DNA of 6,481 nucleotides from Candidatus Dojkabacteria bacterium (GCA_020429495.1 JAGQLJ010000139.1:1-6481), one strand, 5' to 3'; shown: positions 1 through 6,480, counted from the first letter of the stretch. Program-made: numbers and translations. The notes: generated by a model not told the origin, from the letters alone.

Positions 1-2
1 AA

Positions 3-2348
3 GAACACGAGGAAAAAATTCTCAAAAACTGGCTAGATAAAAAAATGTATAAGCCGGAATTTAACCCTGAAACTTCAGAGGTTATGTCAACCGAAGAGAT
101 GAAGAATGATAAAAGAACTCCTTGGAGCTTAATTTGTCCACCTCCTAATGCTTATGGACGCCCTCATATTGGTAATCTTTCTGGCTATGCCTATCAAGAT
201 GCAATGGCAAGATACCAGCGAATGCAGGGTAAAAAAGTACTAATGGTTTCAGGTAAAGACCATGCGGGGTTAGAAGGGGAAGGTGTATTTGTTAGAGAAG
301 TTTTAGAAAAGAAGAAAATTAGAAAGTTTGATTTGGATAGAGAAGAGTTCTACAACATGATGATGGAATTTAACCAAGGGAACATGAAGAAAGCCCTAAA
401 AGATGAGCAAGAGATTGGATTATCTGCAGACTTTGATAGAAATATTTTTACATTAGATGAACGAATTGTTGACATTGTTTTGTCTACATTTGTAAAAATG
501 TTTGATGATGGAATGATTTATAAAGGAGTAAGAATTATTAATTGGGACTCAAAAGCAAGGTCAACATTAGCTGATAATCAGTGTGAACGGTTAGAGCGAG
601 AAGGAACGATATACAACCTTCAATATAAGCTGGCTAATGATGAGACTTACAAACATTATGAACTTGATGAAAAAGGGAAAGTAATAATTACGAACTACGA
701 ATTACGAGATTACATTGAAGTAGCAACCACTAGACCTGAGACTATGTTTGGAGACACTGCTGTTGCAGTAAATCCAACTGATAAAAGATATAGTGATTTA
801 ATTGGGAAGAAAGTAATTATTCCGCTTGCTAATAGAGAAATCCCAGTTATTACAAGCCATAGAGTAGAAAAAGATTTTGGAACAGGCGCTTTAAAAATTA
901 CTCCAGCACATGCGCTTGATGATTACTACATTATGATGGAATGGAATGAGAATAATCCAGATAAACAAATAGGTTATGTAAATGTAATTGGACAGGATAT
1001 TCAGTTACATGGCCCTGTTCCTGAAAAGTACAAAGGACAGGTGTACATGAAAGTACTACCCGAAATTATTAAAGATTTAGAAGAGAGTGGGGCATTAGTT
1101 AAAACAGAAAAGTTAATGCAAAATGTTTTGATTAGCGAGAGAACGAAAGCAATAGTTGAACCGATGATGTCTTCACAATGGTTTGTGGAAGTAGAAAGTC
1201 TTAAAGAGCCTGTGATGAACATGGTTAAATCAGGAAAAACAAAAATTCATCCAGAAAACATGGAAAAGGCTTTTTACACTTGGATGGAAAATCTAAGAGA
1301 TTGGGCAATTTCTAGAAGTTTATGGTGGGGATACAGAATGCCAGTTTGGTATGCAGGTAGCGTTGAAGAGAGGATTGATGATGAAGGAAAGATTCAAAGT
1401 GTAATTGACGTAAATGGAGAATGGGTAGAGTTGGATCCCATGAATTCAGAACATATGAAAGTTCAGCTTGAATCTCCAGGTGAGAATTGGATTCAAGATG
1501 ACAATGTTTTAGACACTTGGTTTAGTTCAGGGCAATGGCCATTTGCAACATTAACTGTATTTGGCTTAATGGATACTTTCTACCCAACAGATGTAATGGA
1601 AACTGGTTTTGATATCTTAGAAAACTGGGTTTCTAGAATGATGATGTTCTCTCACATAACTCAGGATGATATTCCATTCAAAGACGTATATTTACATGGA
1701 TTAGTAAAAGGAACTGATGGACAAAAAATGAGTAAATCAAAAGGTAATCTTGTAAATATTGATGAAGTAAGAGAACAGTATGGAACTGATGCAGTTAGAA
1801 TGGTTTACTTTTATCAAAATTCTGCAGGTGCATCTTACTCAATGACATTTGATAAGCTTAAAAACTTTAAACAGTTTAATAATAAAATTTGGAATGCATC
1901 TAAATTTGTTCTAATGAATTTAGAAGATATGAAGGAAGAGGATGAGTCCGTTTATAATTTAAATGAATCTGATTTGAAAATAGACGAAGTTAAAGCGCTT
2001 TTTAAACATGTTGTAGAAACAAAAGAGCATGTAACAAAAAATATTGATGACTTTGAGTTTGGATTAGCGACATCTAACCTTTATCAAAACTTTTGGCATG
2101 AGTTTGCAGACATACATGTAGAAGCTCTTAAGCCTTTCATTTACACATTCAAAGACAAGGAGACTGGTGAAATTATATCCGAACCAAATCCAGCAGAAAA
2201 AAGAGAAGCACAGAAAGTTTTATTATTTGCTCTAAAAACTTACTTAAAGATGCTTCATCCATTTATTCCTTTTGTTACTGAAGCAATATGGCAAGCCGTT
2301 CCAAAGCAAGAAGGAGACTACGAAAGTTTGCTTTACACTAAGTGGTAA
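3..2348 (+). CDS. valS: Valyl-tRNA synthetase (5' end cut by window)
   Basis: Class I aminoacyl-tRNA synthetase that charges tRNA-Val with valine in the cytoplasm. The frame is open from base 3 and the codons before the first ATG (45) read EHEEKILKNWLDKK, the usual ValRS N-terminus, so ATG 45 is internal and the true start lies just left of the window. Counting from that Met: PPPN (32-35); the HIGH-type motif as HIGN (41-44); GKDHAG (70-75); CP1 editing domain with TTRPET (228-233) and a GTGALKITPAH stretch; IEP-type MMSSQWF strand; WWGYRMP (427-433); DTWFSS (490-495); KMSKS (561-565); anticodon-binding helical domain from about 605 with NKIWNASKFV. It stops at about 781 visible codons, right after the anticodon-binding domain, whereas family members are usually about 870-950 residues with a C-terminal coiled-coil arm; that arm is absent. 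HIGN for HIGH and Tyr for His in WWGH are divergent. Identification is firm; the reason for the truncation is not known. Confidence 0.96.
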   Translation, partial: EHEEKILKNWLDKKMYKPEFNPETSEVMSTEEMKNDKRTPWSLICPPPNAYGRPHIGNLSGYAYQDAMARYQRMQGKKVLMVSGKDHAGLEGEGVFVREVLEKKKIRKFDLDREEFYNMMMEFNQGNMKKALKDEQEIGLSADFDRNIFTLDERIVDIVLSTFVKMFDDGMIYKGVRIINWDSKARSTLADNQCERLEREGTIYNLQYKLANDETYKHYELDEKGKVIITNYELRDYIEVATTRPETMFGDTAVAVNPTDKRYSDLIGKKVIIPLANREIPVITSHRVEKDFGTGALKITPAHALDDYYIMMEWNENNPDKQIGYVNVIGQDIQLHGPVPEKYKGQVYMKVLPEIIKDLEESGALVKTEKLMQNVLISERTKAIVEPMMSSQWFVEVESLKEPVMNMVKSGKTKIHPENMEKAFYTWMENLRDWAISRSLWWGYRMPVWYAGSVEERIDDEGKIQSVIDVNGEWVELDPMNSEHMKVQLESPGENWIQDDNVLDTWFSSGQWPFATLTVFGLMDTFYPTDVMETGFDILENWVSRMMMFSHITQDDIPFKDVYLHGLVKGTDGQKMSKSKGNLVNIDEVREQYGTDAVRMVYFYQNSAGASYSMTFDKLKNFKQFNNKIWNASKFVLMNLEDMKEEDESVYNLNESDLKIDEVKALFKHVVETKEHVTKNIDDFEFGLATSNLYQNFWHEFADIHVEALKPFIYTFKDKETGEIISEPNPAEKREAQKVLLFALKTYLKMLHPFIPFVTEAIWQAVPKQEGDYESLLYTKW

Positions 2349-2353
2349 TACTA

Positions 2354-2385
2354 GAATAGAAGAGGCTAACATGCTTCTTCTATTT
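2354..2385 (+). terminator. Hairpin after valS, probable terminator
   Basis: Bases 2355-2366 pair with 2373-2384 as a 12-bp stem with a single G·U wobble and a 6-base loop (TAACAT); an outer G·U pair at 2354/2385 may extend it. It begins 6 bases after the valS stop codon. The run after the stem (TATTTACATAAAA) is a weak, broken T tract, so termination efficiency is uncertain. The position between valS and a promoter for the next gene supports the terminator reading. Confidence 0.65.
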
Positions 2386-2400
2386 ACATAAAATATCCAT

Positions 2401-2429
2401 TTCAGACTAGCTTCATTTTTCTGTACAAT
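2401..2429 (+). promoter_or_regulatory. Sigma-70-type promoter for the transporter gene
   Basis: A -10 box TACAAT (2424-2429) lies 17 bp downstream of a partial -35 box TTCAGA (2401-2406, 4 of 6 matches to TTGACA). The predicted transcription start, 7 bases past the -10 box, is the A of the ATG at 2436. There is no Shine-Dalgarno sequence at a working distance. Both facts point to a leaderless mRNA. This is a prediction from consensus only. Confidence 0.6.
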
Positions 2430-2435
2430 AGAGTC

Positions 2436-3647
2436 ATGATCTCTGAAGCTTTAAGAAACCACAAGCAACTATTAAATCAATTTGTTACATTTAGAACTGC
2501 AATGGTTCTAACCAGCCTTATTGTTTGGTCTTACTACTATATTCTGTTATTTCAAGAAACAGGAAGCATTTTTACGTTAATGCTTGAATATTTATTATTT
2601 ATGCTCGGTTTATATGTTGGATTTGTTGTCTGCACTTTCTTTTTAGATAGAACTGGGTATCTAATGAGTTTTAAAATTTCTTCACTACTTCAAGCACTTA
2701 GCATGTTTTTAATTCTTGCATATATAAAAGACTTGCCAGTGCTTTTTCCAATCTTTGCAATTATTAGGGGTATTGGGCATGGTTGGTATTGGCCAATCGA
2801 GCATTCATTTAATTTAAAAGAAATGCATGGTCACGAAAGAGGACAGATTATTAGCTTAATGGAAGGTATTAATCTATTGCTACAAATTGCTGTACCAGCA
2901 CTTGCTGGAGCATTAATCAGTTTTACAGAAGGCTATGAAATGACATTTTTAGTTGGTGGAATAATATATTTAGGAACATTATTTATTCCTTTTAACTATA
3001 ATCAAAAGGCTGTTAGCAAAATTAGAGGAAGCGAAATTACTGCAATTTTGAAAAGAGATTATTTCTTTATATTTGCTTTTTTAAGTTTTGTAATGACAGG
3101 AGTTACCTCACTTTATGGTGTTTTATGGCTTATTATTCCGTATTTACTTTTAAAGGAAGAGTTTGGCGTTGGAATTTTAGCTAGTATTGTTGGTTTAATC
3201 GCGGCAACAACTGCATGGATGGATAGTAAATATTCGTTAAGAACCAGAACTCAGCTAGGTTATGTTGGTTTCTTTATATACTCATTTTTCACCTTTCTAA
3301 TGGCAATTGTATGGACAATTCCGTTCCTTGTTTTAAGATCTATGGCTCTAGCTTTTACAAATTCAGTTGGAACACCAGCCAGATCAGATATTGATTATAG
3401 AATACGAGAAAAGTTATTAAGAGATTTTAAAGATGAATCTGCGCTAGAAATGAATTTAGTTGTTGAAACAATTTATGCTTTTTCTAGAATAGTCTTTCTC
3501 ACAATATTCATACTTATATTTGGAGGTATACATGACATGCAAGTTGCTGAAGAAACAGTTAGATTATTAGTTATGATTTTTGCCCCAGTTATGTTCTTTG
3601 TTTATGGTGGGTTTGTTTGGCTATATGGAAAGATAAAGGTACATTAA
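2436..3647 (+). CDS. MFS-type transporter, 12 membrane helices, substrate unknown
   Basis: A 403-residue polytopic inner-membrane protein. Hydrophobic segments fall at roughly 17-39, 45-69, 77-97, 101-120, 141-163, 169-187, 209-238, 243-262, 273-295, 297-315, 340-365 and 373-398, giving two six-helix halves as in the Major Facilitator Superfamily. The loop between helices 2 and 3 carries D71-R72-x-G74, a degenerate form of MFS motif A. Helix 4 has R111-G-x-G-x-G-W-Y-W-P120, resembling the glycine-rich, Trp-containing fourth helix of many MFS exporters. A charged cytoplasmic loop (about 318-338) separates helices 10 and 11. The length is typical for MFS. The start is chosen because it lies 6 bases after a good -10 box and no upstream in-frame start has better support. 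It appears monocistronic: valS ends behind a hairpin and the next gene is 156 bp away. The substrate cannot be read from the sequence; drug or metabolite export or uptake are all possible. Confidence 0.82.
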   Translation: MISEALRNHKQLLNQFVTFRTAMVLTSLIVWSYYYILLFQETGSIFTLMLEYLLFMLGLYVGFVVCTFFLDRTGYLMSFKISSLLQALSMFLILAYIKDLPVLFPIFAIIRGIGHGWYWPIEHSFNLKEMHGHERGQIISLMEGINLLLQIAVPALAGALISFTEGYEMTFLVGGIIYLGTLFIPFNYNQKAVSKIRGSEITAILKRDYFFIFAFLSFVMTGVTSLYGVLWLIIPYLLLKEEFGVGILASIVGLIAATTAWMDSKYSLRTRTQLGYVGFFIYSFFTFLMAIVWTIPFLVLRSMALAFTNSVGTPARSDIDYRIREKLLRDFKDESALEMNLVVETIYAFSRIVFLTIFILIFGGIHDMQVAEETVRLLVMIFAPVMFFVYGGFVWLYGKIKVH

Positions 3648-3699
3648 TAATGCCTATAGATTAACTTAATAATTTCTTCAGGCTTATTGATGAGTAATT

Positions 3700-3749
3700 G
3701 TGATTTATAGTGATTTATAGTGATTTGTAGTTATTTATTGTAATTAATT
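3700..3749. repeat. Five 10-bp phased repeats
   Basis: Five consecutive decamers each begin with GT and are otherwise almost only A/T. Units 1 and 2 (3700-3709, 3710-3719) are identical (GTGATTTATA), unit 3 (3720-3729) differs at one base, and units 4 and 5 (3730-3739, 3740-3749) are more diverged. A 10-bp period is about one helical turn, so the GT steps would lie on one face of the DNA. It lies in the gap between the transporter and the Fe-S scaffold gene. A bent-DNA or protein-binding element is possible, or simple slippage. Confidence 0.8.
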
Positions 3750-3771
3750 ACTATTAATAACTACAAATTAC
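3720..3771. repeat. 52-bp near-perfect palindrome
   Basis: Centred between 3745 and 3746. Bases 3720-3735 pair with 3756-3771 (16 pairs, one of them G·T), and the core 3740-3751 (GTAATTAATTAC) is a perfect 12-bp palindrome. Only two T/T mismatches interrupt the whole (3736/3755 and 3739/3752). The left arm starts exactly at the third decamer of the tandem repeat. It is almost pure A/T and has no following T tract, so a classic terminator is only one option. The right arm ends 17-20 bp before the likely -10 boxes of the next gene, the spacing of an operator or -35 region. Confidence 0.85.
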
Positions 3772-3787
3772 AAGAAACTCTTTATGC

Positions 3788-3813
3788 TGATTTAATTACA
3801 CTAATGCTAAAAT
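3788..3813 (+). promoter_or_regulatory. Two candidate extended -10 boxes for the Fe-S scaffold gene
   Basis: TGATTTAAT (3788-3796) and TGCTAAAAT (3805-3813) both fit the extended -10 pattern TGNTANNNT or a close variant. The first places the transcription start near ATG 3804, the second near ATG 3819, so each would give a leaderless message for one of the two candidate starts. No clear -35 box is visible; the region at the -35 distance from the first box is the right arm of the palindrome. No Shine-Dalgarno sequence precedes either ATG. Confidence 0.45.
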
Positions 3814-4178
3814 TACCTATGAATGAAGAACAACTAAATATTCTTGATCACTATAAACATCCAAGGAATTTTGAAAAGCCTAATTTTGATTCAACGCATA
3901 GTTTTAAAGAATCAAACCTGACTTGTGGTGATGAAATAGAAGTTAAACTTATTATTAAAGATGATAGAGTAGAAGATGTTAGTTTTTCAGGGGAAGGTTG
4001 CTCACTTTGTATTGCAGGGGCTTCAATGTTAACTGAACAAATTTTTGGTAAAAGTATTCAAGAATTAAAAAGTATTACTAACGAATCAATTCTAAATATG
4101 GTAGGAATAGATGTAACTCCAGCAAGGGAAAAATGTATACTACTTGGATTAGATGCACTAAAGGGAGCACTACAATAA
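3804..4178 (+). CDS. U-type iron-sulfur cluster scaffold (SufU/IscU/NifU-N family)
   Basis: A 124-residue cytoplasmic protein of the family that receives sulfur from a cysteine desulfurase and builds or relays Fe-S clusters. The N-terminus has the family signature ILDHYKHPRN (13-22). The three conserved ligand cysteines are C41 (in TCGD, with D43), C66 (in GEGCS) and C111 (in PAREKC). The residue before the third Cys is Lys and the PARxKC context is SufU-like, but only 44 residues separate the second and third Cys, as in IscU; the roughly 20-residue SufU insertion is absent. C69 gives an additional C-x-x-C. ATG 3819 (sixth codon) is an equally plausible start: it leaves seven residues before the ILDHYK motif, as in IscU. 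No desulfurase, SufBCD or ferredoxin gene is next to it here. It converges on the minus-strand gene with 5 bp between stops. Family call is secure; whether it works as scaffold or as sulfur-transfer protein is open, so no gene symbol is assigned. Confidence 0.9.
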   Translation: MLKLPMNEEQLNILDHYKHPRNFEKPNFDSTHSFKESNLTCGDEIEVKLIIKDDRVEDVSFSGEGCSLCIAGASMLTEQIFGKSIQELKSITNESILNMVGIDVTPAREKCILLGLDALKGALQ

Positions 4179-4183
4179 ATAAG

Positions 4184-4816
4184 TCAATGATTTAGTTCCT
4201 CAATTTCATCAGATACTGGTTCTCGAGATTCAATATTCTCAAGCAAGTCCAAATATTCTAAATATCTTTTAACAAATTCTTCTCGTAGATTTTGTGGCCA
4301 GTCTGTTTTCTGAGATAAAACAAACTCTAATTTTTCTGATGATTGTTCATTTAGATTTATAAATACTCTTGTTAATTCTTTAATTTTCTCAATATCAACA
4401 GGTACTACTTGAAATATATAATCTGAAATTAAATTAATCTGCATAAATTTATTTATTCGAACCTGTACAAGATCAGAAACCAATATAATCATTAACCAAA
4501 AAACTAGTGTAACTAAACTTTTAGGCAAACTAGTTAGTGCAAAAAAGAAGCCATAAAGTGTAATTAATACAATAGAAAATCCAAGAATTGTATAGTTGTA
4601 CTTGTTATATCTTAATGACTGATAGTAATGAACTTCAGGTATTTGATCTTTATATTCTTCAGATTCTATTGATTCTTCAAATCTAAAAAGATAGATAAGT
4701 GTTAGCCCAATAAATATTGCTGGTACAACTATATTAGATAGCGATGAAGACCAAAGCAATATGGTTAATATAAAAGATATACCAAAACCTACTTTGTACA
4801 TTCCTAACCTTTCCAT
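4184..4816 (-). CDS. Four-helix membrane protein of unknown function
   Basis: I do not recognise a family. The 210-residue product has two hydrophobic hairpins, at about 8-26/27-46 and 76-95/100-119, separated by a charged loop (47-73, rich in E, Y, K). A soluble C-terminal part of about 90 residues looks largely helical and ends very acidic (EEL near the C-terminus). There is no cysteine and no obvious catalytic motif. ATG 4816 overlaps the stop codon of the upstream surface-protein gene as TAATG, which implies translational coupling. An alternative start at 4801 (Met6) has AAAGG six bases upstream, so ribosomes might also begin there. Co-expression with the fibre protein suggests an envelope role, perhaps anchoring, export or modification of that protein, but that is inference from position only. 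It ends in TGA 5 bp from the stop of the convergent Fe-S scaffold gene. Confidence 0.8.
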   Translation of the reverse strand: MERLGMYKVGFGISFILTILLWSSSLSNIVVPAIFIGLTLIYLFRFEESIESEEYKDQIPEVHYYQSLRYNKYNYTILGFSIVLITLYGFFFALTSLPKSLVTLVFWLMIILVSDLVQVRINKFMQINLISDYIFQVVPVDIEKIKELTRVFINLNEQSSEKLEFVLSQKTDWPQNLREEFVKRYLEYLDLLENIESREPVSDEIEELNH

Positions 4817-4818
4817 TA
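4799..4818 (-). promoter_or_regulatory. TAATG coupling junction and nearby Shine-Dalgarno-like site
   Basis: On the minus strand the stop codon TAA (4818-4816) of the surface-protein gene shares its last A with the ATG (4816-4814) of the membrane-protein gene. Just inside, AAAGG (4812-4808) stands six bases before a second in-frame ATG (4801-4799). Either start is compatible with re-initiation by terminating ribosomes; the sequence does not decide between them. Confidence 0.7.
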
Positions 4819-6480
4819 TTCAAATACGTGCCAGTTAAATAGAAGATCTTCAGTATAGATATCACTTAACTTAATAGTAAAGCCATCTTCTGTTTTATCA
4901 ATAATTGTATAGGTTAAGCCTGAATCTAAATATTCTTGACCTTCTGGAGTCACTGTAATTATTGGTGGAGTAGTGTAGCTTTCGGTAAACTCAATTGCGA
5001 TCTCTGTTTCTCCTGCAGGTACTGTTGCAATTCCAACTGTGTTTTCACCAAAGTCTACAAGTCCTGTTACTTTTAGGCTAACTACTTCTAGATATTCACT
5101 AAATTCAAGAGGTGTTGTTCCGCTTGGTGTTCCACTTATTGATGCAATCTGTGCTTTAAGTTTATTTATATCATTTTGGAGGATATTAATTGATGATTGT
5201 TGCTCTTGAGTTGCCTTGATTAAAAAAGGTATAAAACCAATGTAGTTTACTGATTTAATCCCATCTGCAGGACTTGTGAGAACTAATTCTGGAAGTATTT
5301 TTTCAACCTCTTGCGCAATTACTCCATAGTTATTCTCATCTGTTTTTTTAAGAATATAGCTTACGGGTCTAATTTGATTTAAGATACTTACCCCATCAGT
5401 TAAGTTTTGTATATTAGTTTTTAATCTCTCATCAGAATTCTGAGTAAGTGAACCTCCTATTGTCATGTTACCATTCCCATATATTGTTGTAATTACAGAA
5501 GATTCATTTGTAAATTGGAATGCTGTTTCAGTATTTCCAAGTGCTTGTGTTGAGACTGAAGTATTATATTTGCTTGCAGTAAAGCTAACTGCTGGTACAG
5601 AATCTGTAGGGTTATTTGTACCCATAATTCCGCTAATTCTAGTAGCAGTTGCATCAGTATCACTTAATCCTGTAAGCCATAAACCTCCAGCTGTACCGTT
5701 AATTGGTGTTAGAAATCCATATGTGGTAGCAGGCCATGCACCTGTTATTGGTTGTGATACATCACTATCTGAGAGGTATACTGAACCATCCTTAATCTCT
5801 AATTTTGAATAAGGGTTTGTAGTTCCTATTCCTACTGATCCATCTTCTGTAAATGTTGCAGCAATTGTTGCCGTTGTAGCACCACCAATATCCAACATTT
5901 TAATCCCTCCTCTTGAAACCATTCCCATATACATCTCATCACTATCAACATCCGATCTGGTTAATGTAAGCCTTGATGATGCAGCTGAATTACCATATAT
6001 ATGGACCATACTACTTGGAGTAGTAGTTCCAATTCCAACGTTATTTCCAAAATATGATTGGCTATCCTTTACATAAATTCCATATGCACTTCCTGTTCCT
6101 GTCTCTTCTACAGTATCTACATACAATCCATATGCGTTATTTATTGTTCCGCTTGGTGCTGTTACTGTTGCATACAAACCATATGCATTATTTATTGTTC
6201 CCGCATTTCCTTCTACCCTTCCTCTTACTCCATATGCATCTGTTATTGTTCCACCCGCTCCTGTTTGTGTTACTAGTGATTCTACACCTGTAGCTGTTGA
6301 TTTTGTTCCTGATGTATTTGTTGAATAAACATTATTATATATTCCTGTTACTGCTGACGCACCTGAGTTTGTTAAACTATTATTTTGTAATATTGTTGCT
6401 GTTGTACTTCTTAAGTCTAGTGGATACTGAGGGGTTGTAGTTCCTATTCCCATCTGTCCTTGCATTGATACAGCTCCATC
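4816..6480 (-). CDS. Surface fibre-like protein with S74 chaperone domain (5' end cut)
   Basis: The frame continues to the right edge: codons before Met 6465 read DGAVS, so that Met is internal and the signal peptide and N-terminus lie outside. Numbering from Met 6465, 549 residues show, in order: GIGTTTP (6-12); six YG-type repeats (about 38-135); GIGTTTP (144-150) and GIGTTNP (212-218), short beta motifs typical of phage tail fibres and CPR surface proteins; a beta-rich Gly/Thr/Ser stretch; a peptidase S74 intramolecular chaperone (about 342-420) starting with SDERLK (S344, K349) and containing YGVIAQEVEKILPELV; a coiled coil (about 419-441); a Ser/Gly/Thr/Pro linker; and a C-terminal beta-rich domain (about 478-549) ending in FNWHVFE. 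In phage fibres S74 assists trimer folding and cleaves itself off at the Ser of SDxRLK. Probably a trimeric extracellular fibre or adhesin. It is followed by the membrane-protein gene with a one-base overlap. Ligand unknown. No other phage genes are present, so a cellular surface protein is favoured over a prophage tail fibre. Confidence 0.88.
   Translation of the reverse strand, partial: DGAVSMQGQMGIGTTTPQYPLDLRSTTATILQNNSLTNSGASAVTGIYNNVYSTNTSGTKSTATGVESLVTQTGAGGTITDAYGVRGRVEGNAGTINNAYGLYATVTAPSGTINNAYGLYVDTVEETGTGSAYGIYVKDSQSYFGNNVGIGTTTPSSMVHIYGNSAASSRLTLTRSDVDSDEMYMGMVSRGGIKMLDIGGATTATIAATFTEDGSVGIGTTNPYSKLEIKDGSVYLSDSDVSQPITGAWPATTYGFLTPINGTAGGLWLTGLSDTDATATRISGIMGTNNPTDSVPAVSFTASKYNTSVSTQALGNTETAFQFTNESSVITTIYGNGNMTIGGSLTQNSDERLKTNIQNLTDGVSILNQIRPVSYILKKTDENNYGVIAQEVEKILPELVLTSPADGIKSVNYIGFIPFLIKATQEQQSSINILQNDINKLKAQIASISGTPSGTTPLEFSEYLEVVSLKVTGLVDFGENTVGIATVPAGETEIAIEFTESYTTPPIITVTPEGQEYLDSGLTYTIIDKTEDGFTIKLSDIYTEDLLFNWHVFE
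5146..5442 (-). other. Peptidase S74 chaperone domain plus coiled coil
   Basis: This is the segment of the surface protein coding for residues about 342-440. The Ser of SDERLK (codon 5436-5434) matches the self-cleavage serine of endosialidase-type chaperones, and the Lys five residues later matches the lysine conserved in that motif. The YGVIAQEVE core is intact. The helical segment TQEQQSSINILQNDINKL follows as the expected trimeric coiled coil. Nothing indicates loss of the cleavage residues, but cleavage itself is not shown by sequence. Confidence 0.85.
6061..6354 (-). repeat. Six YG-type protein repeats, 16-19 residue period
   Basis: Inside the surface protein, short units with the core (A/T)(Y/T)G(L/I/V) recur at about residues 40, 59, 77, 94, 111 and 127. 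The three best spaced (ITDAYGV, INNAYGL, INNAYGL) are exactly 17 residues (51 bp) apart. At DNA level 6128-6150 and 6179-6201 are identical over 23 bases except one, which shows recent duplication or conversion. Likely successive beta strands or hairpins of a fibre shaft. Confidence 0.75.

Noticed and set aside
1001..1222. Open frame of 73 codons on the minus strand inside valS
   Set aside because: It lies opposite strongly conserved ValRS coding sequence and its product has no family features; it is a shadow frame.
2346..2435. Frameshift hiding the missing ValRS C-terminus
   Set aside because: All three forward frames meet stops within about 45 bases (2346, 2357 and 2389), and a hairpin and promoter occupy the gap, so there is no room for the missing 100 or more residues.
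3646..3688. Hairpin after the transporter gene (GCCT/AGGC with flanking A/T pairs, 24-base loop)
   Set aside because: It needs a bulge, has a large loop, only four G/C-containing pairs and no T tract, so it is too weak to call as a terminator.
3700..3749. Possible CRISPR-like array
   Set aside because: The units are 10 bp, contiguous and without spacers, and no cas gene is present.
5465..5812. Open frame of 115 codons on the plus strand opposite the surface protein
   Set aside because: The opposite strand is clearly coding with a recognised S74 protein; the plus-strand product is low-complexity and has no start signals.
6054..6293. Two overlapping plus-strand open frames with Leu/His- or Cys/Ile-rich products
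   Set aside because: They are the complement of the YG repeat region; their repetitive composition follows from those repeats.
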